A stretch of 64,000 nucleotides of DNA from UBA11606 sp049437325 (GTDB lineage Bacteria > Actinomycetota > Acidimicrobiia > Acidimicrobiales > Aldehydirespiratoraceae). The notes beneath the pieces are model-generated. The model was given only the letters and a program-made list of their open reading frames with translations, searched no databases and was not told the origin of the DNA. How positions within the stretch are numbered: position 1 is the first letter of the stretch; every line of letters begins with the position of its first letter. Positions 8,521-17,613 of the stretch are shown piece by piece. The translations under genes and the position numbers were made by a program. The stretch lies in contig JBMTIM010000003.1 in the NCBI GenBank assembly GCA_049437325.1, positions 43,401-107,400 on the forward strand, read 5' to 3'.

Positions 8521-9864
8521 ATGGCTGAGCTTCTCGACATCGCGCACCGCGTCGTCGCGTGGGCCAACGACGGCGAACACATCGAGGCGTACGTGGTCCA
8601 CGAACGCGAAACCGAAGCCCGTGCGTACGACGGTTCGGTCGAGGCATTCACGAGCGCCGAGAGCCAAGGCATCGGTGTGCGGGTCGTCGTCGACGGCAAG
8701 CAGGGGTTTGCGTACGCCGGAACCCTCGATGACGATGCACTGCAGGAGACGCTTCGCGAAGCCCGCGACAACGCTGCGTTCGCCGAGCCCGACGAGTTCA
8801 ACGGTGTTGCCGAGCCCGATGGGGTCGCAGCCGTCGAACTGGAGCTGTACGCCCCTGGCCTCGACTCGTTCTCCACCGACGACAAGGTCGAGTTGGCAAT
8901 CGAACTCGAGCGGGCCACACTCGCCGCTGATCCGCGCATCTGCGGCATCGAGTCGGCCGAGTACATCGATTCCGTCTACGAATCGGCTGTCGCCACCAGC
9001 ACCGGCATCGCAGTGGTCGAGCGTGAAACGGGTTGCTACGTGTCGGCCTATGCGCTGGCGGAGGCCGATGGCGAGACCCAGACCGGTTTCGGTTTTTCGA
9101 TCGGCCGTGATCCGCGGACGCTCGATCCGGGGGCGGCTGCACGGGATGCCGCTGAACGTGCGACCCGACTGCTCGGCGCGTCCAAACCGGCAAGTGAGCG
9201 GCTCACGGTGGTCCTCGACCCGTGGGTCACAGCACAACTCCTCGGCATCGTCGGCCACACACTCACCGGTGAGGCGGTTGTGAAGGGCCGGTCGATGTTC
9301 GCCGAGCGGATGGGCGACATGGTGGCCCATCCCTCGATCACGTTGGTCGACGACCCGACCAACGCCGCTGCGTTCACCGCGACCGCCATCGACGGGGAGG
9401 GCCTTGCAACTCGCCGCACACCCCTCATCGACAACGGTGTTCTCACCGGGTTCCTGCACAACTCCTACTCAGGGCGACGCGCCGCAGTGACGTCGACCGG
9501 CTCAGCGGTTCGCGCCGGTTTCAAGAGCGCACCGGGGGTTGGCGCACAGGCGCTTGCGTTGGTTCCCGGTGACCGGTCGCAGGCAGAGTTGATCGCCGAC
9601 ATCGACAACGGCTTCCTCGTGCAGGGTGTGGCTGGGCTGCACTCCGGGGTCAATCCCGTGTCGGGTGACTTCAGTACCGGAGCCGAAGGTCTTCGTATCC
9701 GCAACGGGACCTTGGCCGAGCCGATTCGAGAAGTGACGATCGCTTCGACGGTGCAGCGACTGCTCCAAGACATCATTGCGATCGGTGACGATCTCGAGTG
9801 GCTTCCGATGAGTGCTGCCGGGGTCTCCTTGGTCGTCGGCGACGTCACGATGTCCGGCGCGTGA
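8521..9864 (+). CDS. tldE: TldE/PmbA-family protein, first copy
   Basis: The 447-residue protein is the non-catalytic partner class of TldD. It lacks HExxxH and aligns along its length with the PmbA/TldE fold: EAFTSAESQGIGVRVVVDG near the N-terminus, LTVVLDPWVTAQLLGIVGH in the middle, and GLHSGVNPVSGDFSTGAEG near the C-terminus. It starts 3 nt after tldD and ends overlapping the second copy by 4 nt. The pair would form the peptidase; which of the two TldE copies binds TldD is unknown. Confidence 0.9.
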   Translation: MAELLDIAHRVVAWANDGEHIEAYVVHERETEARAYDGSVEAFTSAESQGIGVRVVVDGKQGFAYAGTLDDDALQETLREARDNAAFAEPDEFNGVAEPDGVAAVELELYAPGLDSFSTDDKVELAIELERATLAADPRICGIESAEYIDSVYESAVATSTGIAVVERETGCYVSAYALAEADGETQTGFGFSIGRDPRTLDPGAAARDAAERATRLLGASKPASERLTVVLDPWVTAQLLGIVGHTLTGEAVVKGRSMFAERMGDMVAHPSITLVDDPTNAAAFTATAIDGEGLATRRTPLIDNGVLTGFLHNSYSGRRAAVTSTGSAVRAGFKSAPGVGAQALALVPGDRSQAELIADIDNGFLVQGVAGLHSGVNPVSGDFSTGAEGLRIRNGTLAEPIREVTIASTVQRLLQDIIAIGDDLEWLPMSAAGVSLVVGDVTMSGA

Positions 9865-11219
9865 CGGTGCCCGAATCAACCCGCCTGGCCCGGCGCCTGG
9901 TGGGTCAGGCACAACCAGGTGAGCAGATCGAGGTCTGTGCCGGGTCGGCCGTGCGGACCGAGGTACGGGTTCACGGCGGGATGGTGGAATCGCTGACCGT
10001 GGCCGAGAGCCGTGGGGTTGGCGTGCGTGTGGTCGTCGATGGCCGAGAGGGATTCGCGCACGCCGGCACCTTCGATGCCGATGTGGTCGACGAACTCGTC
10101 GAGGAGGCACGTGACAACGCAGCTTTCGCCGAACCTGACGACCGAGTTGGGTTGGCCGAGCCCGACGGCGTCGCTGCGGTCGACCTCGACCCGTGGGACG
10201 ACCGGATCGCGTCGACCAGCGTCGACGACAAGCTTGCGCTGGCGGTGGAACTCGAACGGGCCACGATCGGGGCCGACCGGCGGGTGCGGAACGTGCGCAC
10301 GTCCCTCTACGCCGACACCCGCGCCGAGAGCGCCATCGTCAGTTCGTTGGGCATCGACGGTTGGGACCGCGGCAGCTCCTGCTCACTGTCGACGAGTGCC
10401 TTGATCGACGACCCGGATGGCTCGACCCGAACAGGTGGAGCCGTCGACGCTGCCGGAGCGCCGCAGGATCTCGACGTCGAGAACGTCGCCCGACTCGCCG
10501 TCGAGCGGGGTGTGCAGCTCATCGGAGCTGGCCCACCGACCACCGGTCGTCCGATGGTCGTGCTCGAACCACGGTTCGCAGCAACCATGCTCGGCATCGT
10601 CGCCGGCATGCTGTCGGGCGAGCGAGTGGTGAAGGGCCGAACGCCCTTTGCCGATCGGTTGGGCGAAGCGGTTGCTGCGGCAGCACTTTCGGTCATGGAT
10701 GACCCCATCGATCCGGAGTCGTTGTCGGCATCGTCGTTCGACGGTGAAGGGATTGCGTGTCGTCGCGTCCCGTTGATCACCGGTGGCGTACTCGACGGCT
10801 TCTTGCACGACAGCCGAAGTGCCCGCGGACTCGACACGGTCACGACTGGCTCGGCGTTGCGAGGTGTGAGAGGCACGCCGAGTCCGGGCCACCGTTCGCT
10901 CTCGGTTGCACCGGGTGAGGGCGACCTCGAGCGTTTCATCTCGTCGATCGACGACGGTCTGCTCGTCGCCAGCCTCCAGGGTCTGCACTCGGGGGTCAAT
11001 GCGGTGAGTGGCGACCTCAGCGTGGGTGTCGAGGGAGTGATGATCCGCAACGGCCAGCTCGCCGAGCCGATTCGCGAAGGCACGCTGGCGGGGGCGATCC
11101 CGCGAGTGCTGCTCGACATTGCGGCCGTCGGAGCCGATCTCGAGCGCCTCCCCGGCGGATCGTTGGTGCCGACGCTCGTGCTCGAGGGACTCACCCTCGG
11201 TGGCGGATCTGCTGCGTAG
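9861..11219 (+). CDS. TldE/PmbA-family protein, second tandem copy
   Basis: This 452-residue protein is a clear paralogue of the preceding gene. Shared blocks include VAESRGVGVRVVVDGREGFAHAGTFD, AEPDGVAAVDLD, MVVLEPRFAATMLGIVAGMLSGE and GLHSGVNAVSGDLSVGVEG. It also lacks the metal motif. The GTG start at 9861 overlaps the upstream TGA (GTGA), implying translational coupling. An upstream in-frame start at 9798 is rejected because the extra residues come from the coding region of the first copy. Divergence between copies is substantial, so the duplication is not recent. It may give an alternative partner for TldD. Confidence 0.88.
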   Translation: MTVPESTRLARRLVGQAQPGEQIEVCAGSAVRTEVRVHGGMVESLTVAESRGVGVRVVVDGREGFAHAGTFDADVVDELVEEARDNAAFAEPDDRVGLAEPDGVAAVDLDPWDDRIASTSVDDKLALAVELERATIGADRRVRNVRTSLYADTRAESAIVSSLGIDGWDRGSSCSLSTSALIDDPDGSTRTGGAVDAAGAPQDLDVENVARLAVERGVQLIGAGPPTTGRPMVVLEPRFAATMLGIVAGMLSGERVVKGRTPFADRLGEAVAAAALSVMDDPIDPESLSASSFDGEGIACRRVPLITGGVLDGFLHDSRSARGLDTVTTGSALRGVRGTPSPGHRSLSVAPGEGDLERFISSIDDGLLVASLQGLHSGVNAVSGDLSVGVEGVMIRNGQLAEPIREGTLAGAIPRVLLDIAAVGADLERLPGGSLVPTLVLEGLTLGGGSAA

Positions 11220-11222
11220 CCT
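11217..11222 (+). promoter_or_regulatory. -10 element (TAGCCT) of uppP, overlapping the upstream stop codon
   Basis: The TAG stop codon of the second tldE copy is the first half of TAGCCT, 9 nt before the uppP ATG. Confidence 0.4.
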
Positions 11223-11231
11223 CGTCATCGC

Positions 11232-12035
11232 ATGCCGATCCTGCACGCCATCGTCCTGGGTATCGTTCAGGGGCTCTCGGAGTTTCTTCCGATCTCCAGC
11301 AGTGGGCACCTCGAACTCACGAGATGGGCCTTCGGCTGGGACTCGTTGCCCGATGATCTTGAGCGGCCGTTCGATGTCGCAGTGCATCTCGGCACGCTGG
11401 TTGGCGCAGTGGCGTACCTGCGTCACGACGTGGTGAAGTACCTGCGTGCCGGGCTCGCCCCGCTTCGTGGCGCAGCCTTGGGGGTCGACGGCCGGATCGC
11501 GTGGTTCCTCGCAGTGAGTGCCGTGCCCGCCGCCAGTGCCGGGGTGGTCGCCGACAGCCTGCTCGACGACCTCGATCACATCTGGCTGATCGCGGTGATG
11601 TTGATCGTGTTCGGCTTGGTCCTGCTGATTGCCGATCGCAGACCTGAGCGACGCGCCCTGCGCGAGTTCCGGTTGCGTGATGCGCTGATGATGGGGTTCG
11701 GTCAGGCGTTGGCGCTGCAGCCGGGGGTGAGTCGGAGCGGTGCCACGCTCACCGTCAGCCGGATGCTGGGATTCGAACGCGAAGCGGCTGCCCGACTCGT
11801 GTTCTTGATGAGTCTTCCCATCGTGGGCGGGGCCGGGGTCTACTCCCTCCTCGATGCCTCCATCCCGGCTGACTTCTGGGCGCCGTTCCTGTGGGGTATG
11901 GCCAGTTCGGCATTCACCGGTTGTGTTGGCGTGTGGGGTATGGTGCGTTTGGTCAACACGCGTTCGTTCACTCCGTTCGTGATCTACCGGGTCGCAGTCG
12001 GTCTTGTCGTGTTGATCGTGGTGGCGATTGGCTGA
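11232..12035 (+). CDS. uppP: Undecaprenyl-diphosphatase UppP (BacA family)
   Basis: UppP dephosphorylates undecaprenyl diphosphate to recycle the cell-wall lipid carrier. The 267-residue, multi-pass protein has both signature regions: GIVQGLSEFLPISSSGHLEL near the N-terminus and GFGQALALQPGVSRSGATLT (containing the catalytic Ser/Arg) in the middle. At least six further hydrophobic segments are visible. Length is typical. It follows the tldD operon by 12 nt and may be read through from it as well as from its own -10 element. Confidence 0.96.
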   Translation: MPILHAIVLGIVQGLSEFLPISSSGHLELTRWAFGWDSLPDDLERPFDVAVHLGTLVGAVAYLRHDVVKYLRAGLAPLRGAALGVDGRIAWFLAVSAVPAASAGVVADSLLDDLDHIWLIAVMLIVFGLVLLIADRRPERRALREFRLRDALMMGFGQALALQPGVSRSGATLTVSRMLGFEREAAARLVFLMSLPIVGGAGVYSLLDASIPADFWAPFLWGMASSAFTGCVGVWGMVRLVNTRSFTPFVIYRVAVGLVVLIVVAIG

Positions 12036-12117
12036 CCGTTTGCGAGCGAGACGGTCGATCATCCAACGGTCTTGGCCCCGGTGTTGCGGCGGCGTACATG
12101 GCGCACGGCGCCTGTCG

Positions 12118-12768
12118 TCAGCCCTGGTTCAGCGCCGGCCGCATGATCGCGACGACGGTGCCGCCGGTGCCGAGTGCTGCGACGAGGTCGCGGGTGTTGC
12201 GCTCTGGGACGGCCACCGTGATCATGTCGTCGTGGCGGTTCAGAACTCTGGCGCCGTCGACCGCGACCCGGTTGGTGGTGAGGTCGTACAGTCGGACGAC
12301 GTCACCGGCGACGGCCTCGGTGTCGTCTGCCGGGATGGTGAAGGCAAGATGGTCATCGGGAAGGACCGCAGCCAAGCCCGAGCCCGCCTCACGGTCCACT
12401 CGTGACGATCGGAGAATCTCCCCGACGGCAAGGTCCACCATCGTGCGGGCACCGGGTTCGATATCGGTCAAGGCATCGGGGGGCCGGAGGCCAGCAGGAA
12501 CCGGCATCGCAGTGATCGATGCTGGGCCGAGCAGTTCGCCGGCAGGGATGTCGGCGGCGGCAACGAGCACGCTTCCGGTCGTGGTCCAGGCGGCCTCGGC
12601 GTCGGCAGCCCTGTCGTGCGCTCGCTCGAGTGTTGCTGCGACCACGAGGGCGATCGTGACCACGGCCGCGATCCGAAGGAGTCGGTAGCGGGCCGCAGCC
12701 GTGCGCAACCGTCCTGCGACGGTGATGTGAAGCGGTGTGGGCAGGGACGGACGCGGGGGTACGACCAC
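12118..12768 (-). CDS. SAF-domain membrane protein (CpaB/RcpC-like)
   Basis: The 216-residue protein has one membrane segment at about residues 32-48, then a SAF domain: VLVAAADIPAGELLGPASI is the usual beta-clip entry seen in CpaB pilus-assembly proteins and FlgA. The remainder is short and strand-rich. CpaB proteins help to assemble Flp-type pili in the periplasm, but no other pilus genes are nearby, so the role is uncertain. A TTG at 12777 is also in frame. I prefer the GTG at 12768, which has GAGG about 9 nt upstream. It is probably cotranscribed with the FmdB gene upstream of it. Confidence 0.7.
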   Translation of the reverse strand: MVVPPRPSLPTPLHITVAGRLRTAAARYRLLRIAAVVTIALVVAATLERAHDRAADAEAAWTTTGSVLVAAADIPAGELLGPASITAMPVPAGLRPPDALTDIEPGARTMVDLAVGEILRSSRVDREAGSGLAAVLPDDHLAFTIPADDTEAVAGDVVRLYDLTTNRVAVDGARVLNRHDDMITVAVPERNTRDLVAALGTGGTVVAIMRPALNQG

Positions 12769-12824
12769 AGGAGACAACCTCGCAGATTCGAGAACGGATC
12801 GGGGGAGGTGTCGATCGGATGTCG

Positions 12825-13169
12825 TCAGTCGGCGGACGACGAGCTGCTCGAGGTGTTGGAGGCTTTCGTCGCAGTGGTGGAAGCGCTCGTCGTGGACGCC
12901 GAGGAACCCGACGACTCGGAACCCGACGACTCGGAACCCGACGACTCGGTCGATGACCGCTGGGACGATGAGCCGTGGTCGTTCTTGTAGAAGCCGTCAC
13001 CCTTGAACGCGATGCCGACCTTGGAGAACACCTTCTTCACCTCGGCTCCACACACGTCGGTATCGCCATCGTGGGTTCGCGGGCAGACCGTGAGGGTGTC
13101 CTCGGCAAAGGACTGCCACATCTCGAACATCTCGCCGGTGCGTTCACACCGATAGTCGTAGGTCGGCAC
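12825..13169 (-). CDS. FmdB-family zinc-ribbon protein with Ser-rich tail
   Basis: The 114-residue protein opens with PTYDYRCERTGEMFEMWQSF, the hallmark of FmdB-type putative regulatory proteins. The zinc-ribbon cysteines are C8, C29 and C40, with His33 nearby. Residues from about 66 to the end form a low-complexity tail of Ser, Thr, Gly and Glu. Part of the tail is encoded by a perfect 15-bp tandem repeat at 12904-12948. The GTG at 13169 is chosen because homology starts there and a TATCCT element lies 7 nt upstream. The function of FmdB proteins is poorly known. Confidence 0.8.
   Translation of the reverse strand: MPTYDYRCERTGEMFEMWQSFAEDTLTVCPRTHDGDTDVCGAEVKKVFSKVGIAFKGDGFYKNDHGSSSQRSSTESSGSESSGSESSGSSASTTSASTTATKASNTSSSSSSAD
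12904..12948 (-). repeat. Three perfect 15-bp tandem repeats inside the FmdB gene
   Basis: The unit GAACCCGACGACTCG (plus strand) is repeated three times without mismatch. It encodes a repeated five-residue unit (SGSES) in the serine-rich tail. The copy number could vary without shifting frame. Confidence 0.9.
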
Positions 13170-13176
13170 GAGTCGG

Positions 13177-13182
13177 AGGATA
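13177..13182 (-). promoter_or_regulatory. -10 element (TATCCT) of the FmdB gene
   Basis: Minus-strand TATCCT lies 7 nt before the GTG at 13169. It forms a compact divergent pair with the plsY element 26 bp away. Confidence 0.55.
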
Positions 13183-13207
13183 CCGGTACCGGCGGTGCTC
13201 GGCACCG

Positions 13208-13213
13208 TACGAT
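13208..13213 (+). promoter_or_regulatory. -10 element (TACGAT) of plsY
   Basis: TACGAT lies 6 nt before the plsY ATG, with no Shine-Dalgarno between. Confidence 0.55.
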
Positions 13214-13219
13214 GAGGCC

Positions 13220-13792
13220 ATGTGGTTGGCTGTCGGGCTCGTTGCCGCCTATCTGGTCGGGACCTTTCCGACCGCGCTGTGGCTCGGCCGTCGGGCGGGT
13301 GTGGATCCAACGAAGGCCGGCTCTGGGAATCCAGGTGCATCGAACGTCTACCGACTGTCGGGAAAGCGGATCGGTGTGTTGGTTGGCGTCATCGATGCGC
13401 TGAAGGGGGTGATCCCTGTCGCCATTGCGCTCGTGCTCGCCGGCAGAGGCGAGGCACATGCGGTCTGGATCGCTGCCGTTGCGGGTCACGTCTGGCCCTT
13501 CTACCGGCGCTTTCGTGGTGGAAAGGGCGTGGCGACGGCGGGCGGTGGCGGCCTGGTTCTCTCACCGCTGGTTGGGCTTGCGTGTGCCGTCCTCTTCTTC
13601 TCGGTGGTGAAGCTGGGGCGGGTCGCAGCCGTGGGCTCCCTCTCGATCGCGCTCGGCTATCCGATCATGATCTTCGCAATCGGTCGCTCCGGCTGGGAGG
13701 TCGCCGTCGGTGCTGGGGTCGCATCGATCGTCGTCGTTCGCCATCAGGCCAACATCAGGCGGATCATCGGTCGGTCCGAGCAACAGGTCTGA
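13220..13792 (+). CDS. plsY: Acyl-phosphate:glycerol-3-phosphate acyltransferase PlsY
   Basis: PlsY transfers the acyl group of acyl-phosphate to glycerol-3-phosphate, the first membrane-bound step of phospholipid synthesis. The 190-residue, multi-pass protein shows the family's conserved blocks: GSGNPGASNVYR, GHVWPFYRRFRGGKGVAT and RHQANIRRIIGRSE. Length is normal. It is transcribed divergently from the FmdB gene across a 50-bp region and followed by galU in the same direction after 39 bp. Confidence 0.96.
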   Translation: MWLAVGLVAAYLVGTFPTALWLGRRAGVDPTKAGSGNPGASNVYRLSGKRIGVLVGVIDALKGVIPVAIALVLAGRGEAHAVWIAAVAGHVWPFYRRFRGGKGVATAGGGGLVLSPLVGLACAVLFFSVVKLGRVAAVGSLSIALGYPIMIFAIGRSGWEVAVGAGVASIVVVRHQANIRRIIGRSEQQV

Positions 13793-13831
13793 CCCCCGAT
13801 CGCCGCTCATCGTTCGAGAGGTGTCTTTTCC

Positions 13832-14713
13832 ATGACCGCTGCTTGCGTCCGCACTGCTGTGATCCCCGCCGCCGGCCTCGGGACTCGCTTTCTTCCCGCC
13901 ACCAAAGCGGTGCCCAAGGAGTTGCTCACCGTGGTGGACCGGCCGGCGATCCAGTGGGTTGTCGAGGAGGCCGTTGCGGCCGGTATCGACGAGATCGTGA
14001 TCGTCACGAGCCCGCACAAGAAACCGATCGAAGACCACTTTGCCCAGATGACCGACCTCGAATCGGCCCTCGAAGAACGGGGGGAATCGGAGCTACTCGC
14101 TCGGGTTCGACACGTCAGCGAGCTTGCCAACGTCCGCTTCGTGTCGCAGGCGTCGCCGCTCGGTCTCGGCCACGCAATTTCGATGGCAGCCCCTCACGTC
14201 GGAGACGAGCCGTTCGCCGTGCTCCTACCCGACGAACTGTTCCCCGACGAGGGTCACACGGTCCGGCGGATGATCGACGTCGCCGAGTCGGTGGGGGGGT
14301 CGGTGGTCTCGCTGACAGAAGCCGTGGGCGAAGAGATCACGAAGTACGGCTGCGCCGGCTACTCGACGCGTGATGGCGCAGTGGTCGTTGTCGATCGACT
14401 CGTCGAGAAGCCTGTGTTCGAGCGTGCCCCGTCGAACCTGCGGATCAACGGTCGGTATGTGCTCACCCCCGACATCTTCGACAAGCTTGCCTGCACCGAG
14501 CCTGGCCGGGGTGGCGAGATACAGCTCACCGACGCGCTGGCCCTGCAGATCGGTGACGGCGGGTTGCGCGGTCTGGTTGTCGACGACATGGGTTTCGACA
14601 CCGGGCGCAGGGTCGACTGGCTGCGAGCCAACGTCGAATTGTCGCTGCGAGGAACTGACGGGTCTGCCGTCGCGGTGATGCTCGAAGCGGCTCTGGAGTC
14701 AAACGGCTTCTAG
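13832..14713 (+). CDS. galU: UTP-glucose-1-phosphate uridylyltransferase
   Basis: GalU makes UDP-glucose from UTP and glucose-1-phosphate for cell-envelope glycans. The 293-residue protein has the nucleotidyltransferase N-terminus VIPAAGLGTRFLPATKAVPKE, the GLGHAI segment and VDRLVEKP. A Shine-Dalgarno-like GAGAGG precedes the ATG. It is followed closely by moeA, and this galU-moeA order is common in actinobacteria. Confidence 0.96.
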   Translation: MTAACVRTAVIPAAGLGTRFLPATKAVPKELLTVVDRPAIQWVVEEAVAAGIDEIVIVTSPHKKPIEDHFAQMTDLESALEERGESELLARVRHVSELANVRFVSQASPLGLGHAISMAAPHVGDEPFAVLLPDELFPDEGHTVRRMIDVAESVGGSVVSLTEAVGEEITKYGCAGYSTRDGAVVVVDRLVEKPVFERAPSNLRINGRYVLTPDIFDKLACTEPGRGGEIQLTDALALQIGDGGLRGLVVDDMGFDTGRRVDWLRANVELSLRGTDGSAVAVMLEAALESNGF

Positions 14714-14716
14714 TCT
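14711..14716 (+). promoter_or_regulatory. -10 element (TAGTCT) of moeA
   Basis: TAGTCT overlaps the galU stop codon (TAG) and lies 6 nt before the moeA GTG. Confidence 0.5.
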
Positions 14717-14722
14717 GGGGGG

Positions 14723-15925
14723 GTGCTCCCGCTCGACGAAGCCCGCCAACACGTTCTCGATCGCGTTGCTCGGCTGGAGCCGATCGAGGTGCCGATCGCT
14801 GATGCGGGTGGCCTCGTGCTGGCTGCCGATGTCGTGGCTGCGGAGCTGGTACCTCCATTCGCCAACACGGCGATGGACGGGTTTGCCGTGCAGGCCGCCG
14901 ACACCCATGGCGCGCCGGTGACGCTCCAAGTGATCGGGACCATCGCAGCGGGATCGACGCTCGATGGTGAGGTCGGTCCCGGGCAGGCGGCGCGGATCAT
15001 GACCGGTGCACCAATGCCGGCCGGCGCAGACGCTGTGGTGATGGTCGAGCGCACTTCGCTCGACGAAGCAGCGGGCACGGTCGAGATCCACATCACTGTG
15101 GATGTCGGGAACCACGTTCGCGGCGCCGGTGAGGACGTGCAGCCCGGTGATCTGCTCTTCCCGGCGGGAACGCGACTGACCGCCGGTCATCTCGGCGTGT
15201 TGGCCAGCGTCGGCGTGTACACCGTCTCGGTGGTTCGTCGGCCGCGAATCGGTGTGATCTCCACTGGCGATGAACTGGTCGATGACGGCCGGCCACTGTT
15301 GCCCGGTGAAATCCGCGACTCGAACCGACGCACGCTGTTGACACTTGTGGCCGAGGCGGGCTGGGATGCAGTTGACCTTGGGATCGCCGTCGACGAACCC
15401 GACGCGATCCGAACCGCCTTTCTCGCCGGGGCGGCGTCTTGCGATGCGATCCTCAGCTCCGGGGGCGTGTCGATGGGAGCCTTCGACTATGTGAAGGTCG
15501 TGCTCGACGAGATCGGTGATATGCGGTGGATGCAGATCGCGATCAAACCCGCCAAGCCGTTCGCCTTCGGTCTTGTCGGCACAACACCGGTGTTCGGGTT
15601 GCCGGGCAACCCCGTGTCGTCGATGGTGTCGTTCGAGCTTCTGGCTCGCCCGGCGATCGGGTTCATGGCCGGCGACGACGACACGGCGCTGGGCCTGCTC
15701 CGAGCGGTCAGCGAAGACACGCTCGAGCATCCCGGCGATGGCAAGGTTCATTTCCTTCGGGTGGAGGGCCGAGTTGACGAAACCGGTCGGTGGCATGTTC
15801 GGCGAGCCGGCGGGCAGGGCTCGCATCAACTGACTGCGATGGCTCGGGCCGACGCACTGGCGCTCGTCCCCGACGGTGTCGACATTGCGCCGGGCGACGA
15901 GGTCCAGATTCTGCCCCTCCGGTAG
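14723..15925 (+). CDS. moeA: Molybdopterin molybdotransferase MoeA
   Basis: MoeA inserts molybdate into adenylylated molybdopterin. The 400-residue protein shows PPFANTAMDGFAV near residue 50, GAPMPAGADAVVM, GVISTGDEL, the SSGGVSMGAFDYVK motif of the MPT-binding domain, and LPGNPVSSMVSFE followed by the C-terminal beta-barrel domain. Length is typical. The gene is the first of three consecutive Moco genes (moeA, moaA, moaC), each with its own leaderless-type -10 element. Confidence 0.96.
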   Translation: MLPLDEARQHVLDRVARLEPIEVPIADAGGLVLAADVVAAELVPPFANTAMDGFAVQAADTHGAPVTLQVIGTIAAGSTLDGEVGPGQAARIMTGAPMPAGADAVVMVERTSLDEAAGTVEIHITVDVGNHVRGAGEDVQPGDLLFPAGTRLTAGHLGVLASVGVYTVSVVRRPRIGVISTGDELVDDGRPLLPGEIRDSNRRTLLTLVAEAGWDAVDLGIAVDEPDAIRTAFLAGAASCDAILSSGGVSMGAFDYVKVVLDEIGDMRWMQIAIKPAKPFAFGLVGTTPVFGLPGNPVSSMVSFELLARPAIGFMAGDDDTALGLLRAVSEDTLEHPGDGKVHFLRVEGRVDETGRWHVRRAGGQGSHQLTAMARADALALVPDGVDIAPGDEVQILPLR

Positions 15926-15928
15926 CCT
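15923..15928 (+). promoter_or_regulatory. -10 element (TAGCCT) of moaA
   Basis: TAGCCT includes the moeA stop codon and lies 6 nt before the moaA ATG. Confidence 0.5.
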
Positions 15929-15934
15929 TGGCCC

Positions 15935-16918
<984 letters not shown>

Positions 16919-16926
16919 GTACCCCG

Positions 16927-16932
16927 TAGACT
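16927..16932 (+). promoter_or_regulatory. -10 element (TAGACT) of moaC
   Basis: TAGACT lies 6 nt before the moaC ATG, with no Shine-Dalgarno between. Confidence 0.5.
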
Positions 16933-16938
16933 TCGCCC

Positions 16939-17424
16939 ATGTCTGAACGCGGCTTCACCCATCTCGACTCCGACGGTCGGGCGCGTATGGTCGACGTCAC
17001 CCCCAAGGAACCATCACATCGACGTGCGGTGGCCCGGGGGCGGGTCAACATGACGCCGGAGACGGCATCGGCGGTCGCTCAGGGAGCGATCAAGAAGGGT
17101 GATGTGCTCGCCGTTGCCCGCGTCGCAGGTATCCAAGCCGCAAAGCGAACGTCGGACCTGCTGCCGTTGTGCCACCCGCTGATGGTCGGCGCAGTGACGG
17201 TCAACTTCGAGATCAACGACGCCTCGATCGAGGTGGAGGCGGCGGTCGACACATTCGATCGAACCGGTGTCGAGATGGAAGCCCTGACCGCCTGCTCGGT
17301 AGCAGCCTTGACCATCTACGACATGTGCAAGTCGATGGATCGATCGATGGTCATCGACGCAGTGACACTGTGGGAGAAGACGGGTGGGCGTTCGGGAACG
17401 TATCGGCGCCTCGACGACACCTGA
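16939..17424 (+). CDS. moaC: Cyclic pyranopterin monophosphate synthase MoaC
   Basis: MoaC converts the MoaA product into cyclic pyranopterin monophosphate. The 161-residue protein shows FTHLDSDGRARMVDV, KRTSDLLPLCHPL, GVEMEALTACSVAALTIYDM and KTGGRSGTYRR, all diagnostic. Length is normal. The partner genes for the next step (moaD, moaE) are not in the window. The 189 bp downstream to the next gene contain its promoter and nothing else I can name. Confidence 0.97.
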   Translation: MSERGFTHLDSDGRARMVDVTPKEPSHRRAVARGRVNMTPETASAVAQGAIKKGDVLAVARVAGIQAAKRTSDLLPLCHPLMVGAVTVNFEINDASIEVEAAVDTFDRTGVEMEALTACSVAALTIYDMCKSMDRSMVIDAVTLWEKTGGRSGTYRRLDDT

Positions 17425-17493
17425 TGTGCTGTTGGTATGGCGCAGTGCGATGACATCACCGGCAGGTAGCGAGGAGAAATCGAGTCACTCGCA

Positions 17494-17523
17494 TTGCCAA
17501 AAGATGTCGTTTCGTCATAGAGT
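17494..17523 (+). promoter_or_regulatory. -35/-10 promoter of the SepX-like gene
   Basis: TTGCCA (17494-17499) and TAGAGT (17518-17523) are separated by 18 bp. The transcript would have an approximately 85-nt leader with a Shine-Dalgarno (GGAGG, 17599-17603) before the ATG at 17614. Confidence 0.4.
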
Positions 17524-17613
17524 CGTCATTCGGAGTGCGCGATTCGGGCGATCGTCTGAGTCCCATGCGGTGCGCGGCGCAAGCATGCGCTGTTTGCTGG
17601 AGGGTTCTGTTCA

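Noticed and set aside
7126..11219. RiPP (microcin-type) maturation cluster around tldD/tldE
   Set aside because: No short precursor ORF, modification enzyme or exporter is adjacent; housekeeping genes flank the operon.
10383..12062. 559-codon minus-strand frame opposite tldE copy 2 and uppP
   Set aside because: It is His/Arg/Gln-rich shadow translation opposite conserved proteins.
12904..12948. CRISPR-like direct repeats
   Set aside because: The units are 15 bp, directly adjacent with no spacers, and they lie in frame in a coding region.
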